64,000 nucleotides of DNA from Terebella lapidaria (taxonomy: Eukaryota; Annelida; Polychaeta; Terebellida; Terebellidae), in contig OX424561.1 in the NCBI GenBank assembly GCA_949152475.1, positions 26,406,481-26,470,480 on the forward strand. Reading direction: 5' to 3'. Position numbers and translations under genes: made by a program. Shown one piece after another: positions 15,101 through 25,488 of the stretch. Positions within the stretch are counted from its first letter, which is position 1; the number at the start of each line of letters is the position of its first letter. The notes under the pieces were generated by a model. It was not told the DNA's origin and searched no databases. It worked only from the letters and a program-made list of their open reading frames with translations.

Positions 15101-18100
15101 CTAAGTGCATACAGGTACATGTAAGCCTATTGTTTGTTCGCTGCTAGAGGCAATCAAGTTTATCAGGTTCAGTGGAGCGAATACCAGGGAAACTAGAGCA
15201 CTGTAAGTTTATAATACAATAAATGCTTGTTGTATTTAATTTTTCAGGAGAATGTTGCTACTGCTCTCAATATTCCATCCCATAAAGTGACGGTCTTGAC
15301 CAAGAGAGCAGGTTTGAAAAATATCTCACACATCCAGTACGTAGCACACATCCAGTACGTAACACACATCCAGTACGTAGCACACATCCAGTACATAGCA
15401 CACATCCAGTACATACCACACATCCAGTACGTAGCACACATCCAGTACGTAGCACATATCCAGTACGTAGCACACATCCAGTACGTAGCACACATCCAGT
15501 ATGTAGCACATATCCAGTACATAGCACACATCCAGTACGTAGCACACATCCAGTACGTAGCACATATCCAGTACGTAGCACACATCCAGTACATAGCACA
15601 CATCCAGTACATAGCACACATCCAGTACATAGCACACATCCAGTACATACGTACCACACATCCAGTATGTAGCACACATCCAGTACGTAGCACACATCCA
15701 GTACATAGCACACGTCCAGTACGTAGTTTAGGCGACTCAGTTTGTCCATAGAGTGAAGTTAAAATTTTATGTGTATCTACATCTGAAGTATATAGGTGCA
15801 CTTCTGAAAGTGCAAACTAATTTCTGCTTCCAGGTGGTGGTTTCGGTGGCAAGGAAACAAAGTACATGGTCACTTTACCAACCGCTGTTGGTGCTTTTAA
15901 GTAAGTTTTTCTCGGTACAGAAATTTTCAACACTTGCAGCGTTTGAGTACCATCACCAACAAGTTTGGCATGCATGTACATTTCTTTCAGTGAGTGAGTC
16001 TATTGCTCTTTGTAGGGAAGCAATTCGCATGTTTTCAGATGGTTGAGAAACACATAAGCGTACATGTACAATGTTGTCTTTTCTGTTTTCCCGTCTATGC
16101 AGACACAAGCGTGCTGTCCGCTGCATGTTGGACCGAGATACGGACATGCAGCTGACGGGTGGTAGGAATCCTGTTCTGGCCAAGTATAAGGTGATAAACA
16201 TGTAATGGATGCATGTACATACATGATGTACTGTATATTGGTCACAGACAGTTCGTGGTTACATTCGAGTGCTTTTACATTTAAAAGCCTAAATCTAAGT
16301 GCTTTTTTGCGGGGGGGGGGGGGCTGTTAATGATGGCGATTTAATGTATATGCTATAAAATAGTGTCAACCTTTCAACATGAACTCAATTTTGTCATTAT
16401 GTGCACTGCAAAATAAACGTTTCTCGTCATTATGATGCATGTAACAACCTTGAGGATATAGATATCTGTACTTGTATATCTGACTCATGGTACACTTGAT
16501 CTCACGGATGCCATACCCGTCCTGTGGTAAACTAATGCTGAAATTTTAAGGATGTTTTCATTTCATCCTTTCGTTCACCTGGGATCTCAGATATTTGGTT
16601 TCGAGCTAATTATAATGTACTTTCCTTTTTAATACAGATAAATTAATCGTTTGCTTGCCATCACTGATAATTGTCTGATTCAACTGATATTGCAGATTGG
16701 AGTCACCAAAGATGGCACAATCAAGGCTATTGACTTAAAATACTACGCAAATAGCGGTAACACAACAGACACAACAATTTGGGTGAGTATGGCCATACAA
16801 AGATTTTTTTTGTCTATAAAGCGGACTCTGATTGGTTCTTGAAGTTACTTGTATTGGATGTCAGTTTGAATTTGCTGAATTTTTTAAATTTCTGTGCAGG
16901 TGCTGGAGTCGATGATGGGAAACTTTGAAAATTGCTACCGGATACCAAATGTATCTATTGCATGTTTCGCATGTAAAACTAACATTTGTTCAAACACGGC
17001 TTTACGAGGATTTGGTCAGCCACAGAGTGTGTTCATTGCTGAAACCTGTATCACTCATGCAGCCGAGGCTTCAGGCATCAGTCCCAAACTGGTAGGGTAA
17101 AACAATACTACCAAATGGATCCTTGTTCTATGTTCTGGTTTTAAAATGTTGATTGCCTATTCAATATCACAACATTCTTAGGTAAACAGCCTTCTGGCGT
17201 GGCGTTTCGTCCGTCTGTGCATGCGTCTATATTGCAATTTTATCTGTTTTTGATAACTTCTTGTATACATTTGTCAAAACATAGTACGTGTATGAGACCT
17301 TTCTCTTGGTGTCTTTCTTAGGATTTTTTATTAAATCGATTTCGTCTGTTTTATGGAAATTTTGGCCCAGTAAGGAGAGAACAGACGAGAAATTTCAACA
17401 ACAACAAATTCAAAATTCCCTGAAGTTTGTGTTGGGAAGGTATAGGAAATCATGTACATAAACTTTTACTTGAAAAGTTTCCCTGTCATTTCTGTTTTCT
17501 CTCACTTCGTATGCCTGATATGATTTTCTGTCCCCGGACTATGAGATTGGATAACAGACCCTGTTTTGTTCGCTCGGTATACTTAATACTGGGTATGATT
17601 CTACGTCTATTTCAAATGGGAACTTGATTTTGGATGATTTCTGATTGGTCATATCAAGATCATAGCACATTTGAAGTAAACAATTGGCTTCTGAAAATTC
17701 TTGAATAGTATTCAGGTTTGTGTTACAAGCATATAGGAAGTTATATATAATATTTCTATGACAGTCTGGAATTAACCTTGGGTGATGTTGAGTGTTCCAG
17801 AGCTAAATTATGGCTCCAAATGTACAACCTGGTTGAAGCTGTACAGGTAGAACTGAGATATGTATTCAGGAAGTACACTATGATATGGTGCATACACTTA
17901 TATGCTGTATTTTTGCAGCAGCTGACCTAGAACTTGACCTTAGATGACCCTTGGTGCTCCGAAGCAAGCTTGGATCCAATTCTAAATGTTCGAATTGGTG
18001 ATCAAAGACAAAACAATTGGAAGCAGATATTTGTGTCAAGCAAATAGTGTATGGGGCATCAGTTGGTGACCTCGAACTTGAACTCTGATGACCTTGAGTG

Positions 18101-21100
18101 CCCATAAAAGCATAAAGGGTAGTAGGGAAGCACTCCTGGTGACTCTGAGCTTAACTTCATCTGGCCATCTGAGAAATAGTTGATCGGTAACCGATTAAGC
18201 CCCATAGGTTATTCCTTTGATTGTTTGTGCTTCCACAGTTTGTGGAATCATCATTGAATGACTGATGAATCTTGCTCTCGTTCAGATCCGTGAGAGGAAC
18301 ATGTACAGGGTCGGAGACCCGATGCCGTATAACTGCAGCTCGGAGTCGCTGACGTTGGAGCGGTGCTGGGCCGAGGTGCTACAGAGGAGTCAGTACAGCC
18401 AGCGCCTGGAGGACGTACACAAATACAACAGGTGCGTACAGGCATTGTGACATGTACTTAGAGACACGCTCTTGGCTCCCAAGCCAATCAAGATGAAACC
18501 TTACCTGTCGTATGAATACAATTTGGTAAGCTGTTTATTCCAGGGAAAACAAATTACGAAAGAAGGGTATTGTGGTTGGTCCGCTGAAGTTTGGGCTGCC
18601 TCTCCCTGAGCCAGCTTTAAATCAGGTACCAGAATATATGCGCCGATGATCAGGTGATAAGGTTTTATCATTCATGACTTCTATTATCATAGCCATTATT
18701 CTCACTTGCATGAGCAATGCATATACTGTATATACTCTGAATGTGTAAAGGCCCAGGCTCTGGTGAACATTTACCTGGACGGTAGTGTTCTGATACACCA
18801 CGGCGGCAGTGAAATAGGCCAGGGACTTCACACCAAAATGATACAGGTGCATCAAGTGGTTGTCTAACTGTACATCAAATTAATAATGCATGTACATTGT
18901 ACTTTACGACATTTCGGAGAAAATATTTAATCATACAAACTGAAATCGAAACCAATATTTTCAGGTGGCTAGTAGAGCACTTGATTTGCCAACGAGTTTA
19001 TTTCACATCAAATACCGAAACACGGATGTGATCAACAATGCGACGTCCACGGGTGGGAGTTCCACTACAGAGTTTTCAGGAGGAGCTGTGCTGGTGAGTA
19101 CACATACATGTGAGTGCTACTCTCAAAGGTCAGATACACAATTTATTTGTGAGTGTTTCGATGCAGCATGATGGTGATGTCATGTAATTAAATATACTTG
19201 ACATACATGTACTAGATGATTGGGGCATACCTTTTTCAATAAAATTAATTTAGGATGCATGTCAGAAACTGAAGGCTGCACTGGAACCTTTCAAGGCTGA
19301 AAACCCTGAAGGAACATGGAAAGACTGGGTGAAAAACTACTTCATATTGTTCCGTCAAGTTAACAATCACAGCCAGTCAATTTGCGTATGCTGACACTTC
19401 ATTGCCGTTGTATATTTCAGGTCAATGCAGCATACAACAACCGTGTCAGCCTATCAGCAACTGGCAGATACAAGTAAGTGACTCTTCTCAAGCACTTTTC
19501 AATTGTCCCTTCAAACCTCATGATCTACATACATTCCAAACCTTGAATACCGGGTTTTTAGCTTACCGGCCCTTTGGGCCGATAAGCTATTATCGTGGTT
19601 TTTCGTCCGTCGTCCGTCCGGGTCTGTAACTTTTTTTTGGCATGATGAATTTCCCCATAAATTTGTCAGAACATACCTTAGACCAATATCTAAAAACGTT
19701 TTTTTAATTTTTTTTATTGAATCGTTTTTGCCGATTTGGCGGCCATTTTTGACGAAAAATTGCAAATTTTGGACTTTGGTGACCATTTTCTCAAAAACTG
19801 TCTGATCAGTTTTGAAATTTTTGTTTCAAAACATTCCTCTCATGTACCTCTATGACATGTATAAGTTTCGTTGCCCTTGAATCGCCGGTCTGCGTGTGGC
19901 GGCCATTTTGATGTTTTGACAGGTCGGTGAAAAAAAATTTTTTCGTCCCAAATCAAGTCACTATTCGTTTTGAGCCATTTCCAGCAAAAAAAAAAAATTT
20001 TGTTTTTACCATTGAAAATTTTTTTGGACTTAGAAAATTTCACCCAATTTTTCCTTCATAATGGGAGCTATGCAGAGTGATCTCATAGAACACTTCAAGA
20101 TAGAGCCTAAGTATTGGTACATTCAAATGGGAAATCATATCTTGCAGTTTGAGTGGTGACCTTGAATTTGACCTTCAATGACCTCCCAAATCAAGTCACT
20201 ATTCGTTTTGAGCCATTTCCAGCATAAAAAAAAAATGTGTTTTGACCATTGAAAATTTTTTTGGACTTGGAAAATTTCACCCAATTTTTCCTTCATAATG
20301 GGAGCTATGCAGAGTGATCATCTCATAGAACACTTCAAGATAGAGCCTAAGTATTGGTACATTCAAATGGGAAATCATATATTGCAGTTTGAGTGGTGAC
20401 CTTGAATTTGACCTTCAATGACCTTGAAAGGTCAAAACGACCTTTTTTGTAGAAAAAACAATGAGTTTTGCTTTTGGTGGTCATTTCATCGAAATCTATT
20501 CAGACAGTTTTCCTCAAAATCATGTATAAGATTATCCTTATGTACGTTTGTGATGTGTATAAGTTTTGTTGCCTTTGAATCGTTTGTCTGTGAAAATTTG
20601 TCATTAACGAAAAAAATCTTTCAAGATGTAACTTGATTTCGTATTATAGTCCATACAGGAAATTATTTCTATCAACATTTACACACATGTTTTAACATAT
20701 TGATTTTAACATCAGTGTAACAATTTATATGTATTCAGTATTCTACGCAATTCACATGACTGCCGGTAAGCTACAGCACCCTTGCCTTGGTGCTATGTTT
20801 ACCTTACACATGCACATAGATATCTCTTTTACCCGTAGGTTGGCGACCCCTGACCTTGGCTATGACTGGAAGACGGGGGAGGGACGGTTGTTTCAGTACC
20901 ACTCCTGTGGTGCAGCCTGTACAGAGGTGGAGATTGACGTGCTGACTGGACACCATGTGGTATGGTATTTCCCAAAACATACACGTACTACACACTGTAT
21001 GGTAGTTGATAAATACAGGATATATAAAATAATTATTTATGTCAATTCACGAAATTTTCAGTGAAAAGGATCCTGTGTACTTTTTCAAATGTCTTTAGCT

Positions 21101-22470
21101 TCTGTTTGAATGCAAGAACAATGTGACCCAAGTAGATAGTAGATAATTCCATGTGTTTTAAGGTGCTGAGAACTGACATTGTGATGGATGTTGGTAAGAG
21201 TATCAACCCAGCCATCGATATCGGTCAGATCGAAGGAGCGTTCATGCAGGTCAGTGATCTCGTTACAATGTCTCAATCTGCAGTCGAGTATCCCAGCAAT
21301 AATAAATCTGATACATATAGATGAAGTGCGGACATAATGGTAACTCAATAGCATTTAACAGAATGTATCGGCATGCAATGTTTCGCAGGGATATGGACTT
21401 TACGCATTGGAGGATCTAAAATTCCGTAAAGATGGTCGACTGGCAACGTCTAACGCTATGGGTTACAAGATCCCAGTGATTGCGAATGTGCCGAAAATCT
21501 TCAACATCACGCTGTTGAAGGATGCACCCAATCCGAAAGCCGTTTACTCCTCAAAGGTGTGGAACCAATCGATATATAGAGCTTTACAATATATCATCAA
21601 TTTGTATTGTAATTACCAGGTAATAAACTGAATTCTCCATTAAAACCTAGTGGATGTACACAATTTTTAGCTCTTCTGTGCTGAATTCCGTGTTGTCATT
21701 TGGGCCCATAAGCTCTTATCGAGGTTTTTCTGTATTTTTTTTTTTTTTAATATTTTCGATTGAATCATTTTGGCTGATTTGGCACCTATTTTTGACAAAA
21801 AATGGGCAACTGTGGATTTTGGTGGCCATTTTCTGAAACACTGTCTGATCAGTTTTGATATTTTCGTTTCAAAACATTTCCCTCATGTACTTCTTTGACA
21901 TGTATAAGTTTTCTTGCCCTTGAATTGCAGGTCTTCGTGTGGCGGCCATTTTGATTTTCCGGCAGGTTGGCAAAATAAATTCGTTTTGAGCCAATTCCAG
22001 CCCAAAAAAAAATTTTCTCTCTTGATAAGATTTGGAAATTTTCCATTCAGAATGAGAACTGCCACAACTGTTTACTCATATAGCACAAGTTGAAGTTTTT
22101 GGCACCTTGGATTTAACCTTCGATGACGTTGAAAGGTCAAAACGTCCACTTATTGTCAAACATTCGGATCAAACTTGGAATTTCAGCATTACTACTAACT
22201 ATTTGAACTTCTGCAGTGGAGCGCTCAAGGCCGAGAGGCCTCCTGTTTTTCGGTACAGTGAATATGGTGTTTTCATAGGAATATTATTGGAATAATCAAT
22301 CTGTTTCACCACAGGGTATTGGAGAGCCTCCTTTGGTGCTGGCCTACACAGTTATCATGGCGATGAGAGAAGCCATAAAGGCGTACAGGGAGGAGAACTC
22401 GCTGACGGGACAAATTCAGCTGAACAGCCCGGCCACTCCAGAGAAAGTCCGAGCTCTCTGCCCACGATAA
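142..22470 (+). CDS. Xanthine dehydrogenase family molybdo-flavoenzyme, 27 exons, 5' partial
   Basis: Exons: 142-198, 472-613, 724-900, 5126-5202, 5333-5426, 6102-6214, 6384-6565, 6804-6954, 7179-7371, 7600-7778, 8162-8281, 9173-9394, 15248-15311, 15834-15900, 16103-16190, 16696-16782, 16900-17091, 18286-18431, 18544-18625, 18751-18846, 18965-19093, 19254-19328, 19421-19473, 20839-20959, 21163-21249, 21389-21556, 22315-22470. All have AG/GT borders and matching phases, and total 3318 nt, so the frame runs 1105 residues to TAA. The protein aligns colinearly with vertebrate XDH from the linker before the FAD domain to near the C-terminus; the 2Fe-2S domains lie outside the window. Moco-domain landmarks: [11 protein letters not shown] (exon 12), GGGFGGKE (exons 13-14), RGFGQPQ (exon 17), [12 protein letters not shown] (exon 20), GIGEPPL (exon 27). 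The family hydroxylates purines or aldehydes in the cytosol or peroxisome. Glu802 and Glu1261 (bovine numbering) are kept, but Arg880 aligns with Ser, Phe1009 with Leu and Thr1010 with Pro, so substrate use is probably not that of classical XDH. I give no symbol because this is a divergent paralogue. Confidence 0.93.
1024..3898 (-). mobile_element. Ty3/Gypsy LTR retrotransposon fossil (minus strand)
   Basis: Two long direct repeats (about 1024-1640 and 3217-3898) share many blocks, such as the stretch around the GAGAGCCATGGGAGCGGCCC word at 1170 and 3399. They behave as LTRs of a minus-strand element. Next to the right-hand LTR, the minus strand of 3189-3214 reads like a primer-binding site (GGTGCTGTGACCAGG). 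Internally, minus-strand 1840-2170 encodes an RNase H-like segment ([21 protein letters not shown], then RKLLAVV and FRHYML), typical of Gypsy pol. The LTRs are visibly diverged, so the copy is old and clearly broken in several places. It sits in intron 3 of the XDH-like gene. Confidence 0.75.
3967..5043. mobile_element. Non-autonomous TIR element with poly-C rich body
   Basis: The ends are inverted repeats: GGGGCCAGTCATTATTCA on the left pairs with the complement of the right end near 5020-5043, and each end continues into a G/C tract (GGTGGGGGGG). A TAT triplet flanks both sides as a possible target duplication. Inside are four or more units of the type 'AAAGTATGACCCCCCC' and a 75-bp tandem duplication (about 4420-4567). 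No coding capacity was seen. It lies in intron 3 of the XDH-like gene. Confidence 0.65.
4420..4567. repeat. Tandem duplication of about 75 bp
   Basis: Two adjacent near-identical copies start with CAGGTTCCCTCAGTA and end with TTTTCTTAAAATCTC. The second lacks a few bases of an AAC microsatellite. Confidence 0.8.
5534..6011. mobile_element. hAT-type MITE
   Basis: Terminal inverted repeats of 16 bp (CAGGGTATGCCAAAGT at the left and its complement at the right) are flanked by a perfect 8-bp duplication ACCTGCTT at 5526-5533 and 6012-6019. An 8-bp target site duplication with a CAGGG-type end is characteristic of hAT transposons. The 478-bp body has no coding capacity. It sits in intron 5 of the XDH-like gene. 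Confidence 0.88.
9536..14383 (+). mobile_element. Ty3/Gypsy LTR retrotransposon fossil (plus strand)
   Basis: The right LTR is 14244-14383 (140 bp, starting TGTTGTATTATCAG and ending GGGCATCAAACA). The same two ends occur at 9536 and 11259 and bound a much longer left copy, in which the shared sequence is split around about 1.6 kb of other DNA including a foldback MITE. A primer-site-like TGGTGTCCGAAG follows 11259. Internal parts are a gag-like region with a zinc knuckle ([14 protein letters not shown], about 12229), an RNase H tail (about 12560-12720), an integrase H2C2 region (about 13025-13170) and an integrase core region (about 13195-13540). A purine run precedes the right LTR. The flanks show a possible short TAAT duplication. 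The element is broken in several places. The shared LTR halves differ at only about two sites by eye, so it is relatively young. It lies in intron 12 of the XDH-like gene. Confidence 0.82.
10431..11030. mobile_element. TA-flanked foldback MITE with long inverted repeats
   Basis: The arms 10431-10590 and about 10870-11030 are inverted copies of one another (AAGTCAAGTTCATCCATCAG on the left matches the complement of the right end), and TA lies on both sides. A TA target duplication with long arms is consistent with a Tc1/mariner-type MITE. It lies inside the enlarged left LTR of the Gypsy fossil, so it arrived at the same time or later. Confidence 0.78.
15327..15725. repeat. 18-bp minisatellite in intron 13 of the XDH-like gene
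   Basis: About 22 copies of CACACATCCAGTACGTAG (with TACATAG and ATATCC variants) begin 15 bp after the exon 13 donor. The unit is a multiple of three, so long spurious open frames run through it on both strands. Confidence 0.95.
19556..20640 (+). repeat. Family A' hairpin and microsatellite repeat element with a 236-bp tandem duplication
   Basis: It begins with a hairpin (AGCTTACCGGCCC, TTT, then GGGCCGATAAGCT), followed by a (CCGT)n-like run and the 'GGCGGCCATTTT' and 'TTCGTTGCCCTTGAATCG' blocks shared with the 35-46 kb elements. A segment of about 236 bp (about 19949-20184) is repeated at 20186-20423. It fills intron 23 of the XDH-like gene. Confidence 0.75.
21690..22165 (+). repeat. Degenerate second copy of the family A' element
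   Basis: This copy shares the order of blocks with 19556-20640 (weak hairpin, T-tract, 'GTGGCGGCCATTTTGAT', 'CATAATGGGAGCT'-like and 'GACGTTGAAAGGTCAAAACG' segments) but is shorter. It lies in the last intron of the XDH-like gene. Confidence 0.55.
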
Positions 22471-23161
22471 CTTTATTTATGAATCGCCTGATCTTCACGA
22501 AAGACTGGGGAATCTTCAAGATGGATCCCTCCCCTATGTGAATGTCTTTCTATTGAAAAATGAGGCATCATGCAATACATATATCACTGTGGTGAGACTG
22601 GATGCACTAACGATCGTTAGTGCATCTAGCAATGGCGAACCCACTCGCGGTTCGTTTGAATTTTCTTCATTTTCCCGATAATTACGATTGTGATCGATAC
22701 ACACATGCATCTGCTGATTCTTATGCTCACGAAACAAGCGTTCGTTGCAAATACATGGCGATATATGTTGGTTTGAGCATGAAAAACTCGTCTGAAAAAA
22801 AGCCGAAAGATTCCCTAACGATTGTTTTTGTAAAATCGAAGATTCCCTAACGAACATGTGAAGATTCCCTAACGATCTTTTCTTTATTAGTTCAAATCTA
22901 CGATATTTAAATGTTAAACGTGAAATAAAGTACCAATCGACATGTATTGATGTGTATAGATGATCTTCTAGTACAGATAAATTTCCTATTTTTTATGCGA
23001 CATTCGCTAATGTATGTCGCATAAATCAACGAATTCACAATGGTGTATGATATGGACCTATTATATACACGTATTAGGCCTATATCGTTAGGGAATCTCA
23101 CTTTTGGTTTTCGGACGATAACTTTAGATTGCCTTGACGGATCCTCGTCAAATTTTCACCA

Positions 23162-24085
23162 CAAGTCCGTGAGGTCCGTGAGGAAGAAATCAAGGCTAAT
23201 TTTGAGACTTGGTTTCCGGACGATAACTGTAAAAATATTTATGCAATAGTTGCAGAACTCTGCATGGAGGTTCATATGCCACCAGGGAAGAACCCTATTG
23301 ATTTTGGGATCGATCCGTCAAACGACCTTTGACCTAGAGGTCGAAATAATTTTTTGCTGATTCATCCTTGAGGCTTCCTGCATATCTCAGAAACCGTGCA
23401 TCGTAGAGCGAAACGGACGTTATTTTCGGACTCGTCGCCCTAGACAAACATCTCTAGGGTGTATTATTTTTTTTGATCCGGCTCCGAGGTCCGTGAGGTC
23501 CTTGAGGATGAAATCGAGGCTGATCTTGAAACTTGGTTTCCGGACGATAACTCGAAAAATATTCAGGCAATAGTTGCAGAATTTTGCACGGAGGTTTATA
23601 TATCAACAGGGAAGAACCCTATTGATTTTGGGATCGATACGTCAAACGACCTTTGACCTAGAGGTCGAAATAATTTTTTGCTGAGTCATCCTTGAGGCAT
23701 CCTGCATATCTCAGAAACCGTGCATCGTAGAGCGAAACGGACGTTATTTTCGGACTCGTCGCCCTAGACAAACATCTCTAGGGTGTATTATTTTTTTTTA
23801 TCCGGCTCCGAGGTCCGTCAGGTCCTTGAGGATGAAATCGAGGCTGATCTTGAAACTTGGTTTCCGGACGATAACTCGAAAAATATTCAGGCAATAGTTG
23901 CAGAATTTTGCACGGAGGTTTATATATCAACAGGGAAGAACCCTATTGATTTTGGGATCGATACGTCAAACGACCTTTGACCTAGAGGTCGAAATAATTT
24001 TTTGCTGAGTCATCCTTGAGGCATCCTGCATATCTCGGAAACGGTGCGTCGTAGAGCGAAACGGACGTTATTTTCGGACTCGTCG
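23162..24085 (+). repeat. Three 324-bp tandem units, each with an open mini-frame
   Basis: The units end their shared open frame at 23332, 23656 and 23980, exactly 324 bp apart. Each frame reads roughly EVREVLEDEIEADLETWFP, then DDNSKNIQAIVAEFCTEV, then GKNPIDFGIDTSNDL and stop, with the first copy diverged. The frames are open for 50-60 codons in all three copies. This may be a repeated coding remnant of the host element rather than a gene. Confidence 0.6.
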
Positions 24086-25190
24086 CCCTAGACAAACATG
24101 TCTTAAGGGTATTATGGATGAACTTTCACCTTGACACGAAATTTTTTTGCCGAGTCGGCATTTTTCGTTTTCGTCGATATCTCGGAAACGGTGCTTCGTA
24201 GAGCGAAACGGACGTTGTTTTCGGACTCGTCGCCCTAGACAAACATGTCTAAGGGGTATTATGGATGAACTTTGACCTTGACCCCAAATTTTTTTGCCGA
24301 GTCGGCATTTTTCGTTTTCGTCGATATCTCGGAAACGGTGCGTCGTAGAGCGAAACGGACGTTATTTTCGGACTCGTCGTCCTAGACAAACATGTCTAAG
24401 GGGTATTATGGATGAACTTTGACCTTGACCCGAAATTTTTTTGCCGAGTCGGCATTTTTCGTTTTCGTCGATATCTCGGAAACGGTGCTTCGTAGAGCGA
24501 AACGGATGTTATTTTCGGACTCGTCGCCCTAGACAAACATGTCTTAAGGGTATTATGGATGAACTTTCACCTTGACACGAAATTTTTTTGCCGAGTCGGC
24601 ATTTTTCGTTTTCGTCGATATCTCGGAAACGGTGCTTCGTAGAGCGAAACGGACGTTATTTTCGGACTTGTCGCCCTAGACAAACATGTCTAAGGGGTAT
24701 TATGGATGAACTTTGACTTTGACCCCAAATTTTTTTGCCGAGTCGGCATTTTTCGTTTTCGTCGATATCTCGGGAACGGTGTGTCGTAGAGCGAAACGGA
24801 CGTTATTTTCGGACTCGTCGCTCTAGACAACATGTCTAAGGGGTATTATGGATGAACTTTGACCTTGACCCGAAATTTTTTTGCCGAGTCGGCATTTCTC
24901 GTTTTCGTCGATATCTCGGGAACGGTGTGTCGTAGAGCGAAACGGACGTTATTTTCGGACTTGTCGCTCTAGACAACATTTATCTTATATGTATTATGGA
25001 TGAACTTTGACCTTGACTAAAAAATTTTTTGCCGAGTTGGCATTTTTCGTTTTCGTCGATATCTCGGAAACACTGAGTCGTGGAGCGAAACAGACTTTTT
25101 TTTCGGACTCGTCGCCCTAGACAAACATGTCTAAGGGGTATTATTTTACCGGTAAATTTTTTTGCGGAGTCGACATTTTTCATTTTCGTC
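24086..25190 (+). repeat. Tandem array of about 147-bp units
   Basis: About seven units share CTAGACAAACATGTCTAAGG, TTTGCCGAGTCGGCATTTTT, GTCGATATCTCGGAAACGG and GTAGAGCGAAACGGACGTTA, spaced about 146-148 bp apart from 24086 onward. The last unit is degenerate. Parts of the unit also occur in the 324-bp units before it. Confidence 0.85.
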
Positions 25191-25488
25191 GATATCTAGT
25201 ATATATTATAAATTAATCATCACACCGAAATGCCTCCAAGGCATCTTTAGGCCTTGAAGTCTAGTTCTTTTCCTCAACATATCTAAACAAAGAAGCGTGA
25301 TCTGCTTGAAATAACTACGCATGTTTTTGACCAAAACACTAAGCTACCTTCAGAGTATCCATTTATCACAAATGGACCTGTCATTTGATAGAATACGGTT
25401 AAAAACCAGACTGATCATGTTTACTGTCGGCCATTGCGGGATGCACTAACGATCGTTAGTGCATCCAGTATCACCACAGTGATATATG

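Larger units (their letters stand above)
22578..25488. mobile_element. 2.9-kb element with palindrome-bearing inverted ends and tandem-repeat core
   Basis: The ends are inverted repeats of about 49 bp starting CATATATCACTGTGGTGA, flanked on both sides by AATA (22574-22577 and 25489-25492) as a possible 4-bp target duplication. Just inside each end is a perfect palindrome (26 bp at 22601-22626, 28 bp at 25439-25466; half-site GGATGCACTAACGA). The body holds short GATTCCCTAACGA repeats (about 22806-22880), then three 324-bp units, then about seven units of about 147 bp. No transposase was recognised and I know no family that matches. It starts about 100 bp downstream of the XDH-like stop codon. 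Confidence 0.75.

Noticed and set aside
15327-15725. CRISPR-like appearance of a regular short repeat
   Set aside because: Units are directly adjacent with no unique spacers, and the setting is an intron of a eukaryotic gene.
15227-15801. Several long open frames on both strands (repeats of AHIQYV, TYWMCA, LDVCYV)
   Set aside because: They are translations of the 18-bp intronic minisatellite; only 15248-15311 is a real exon.
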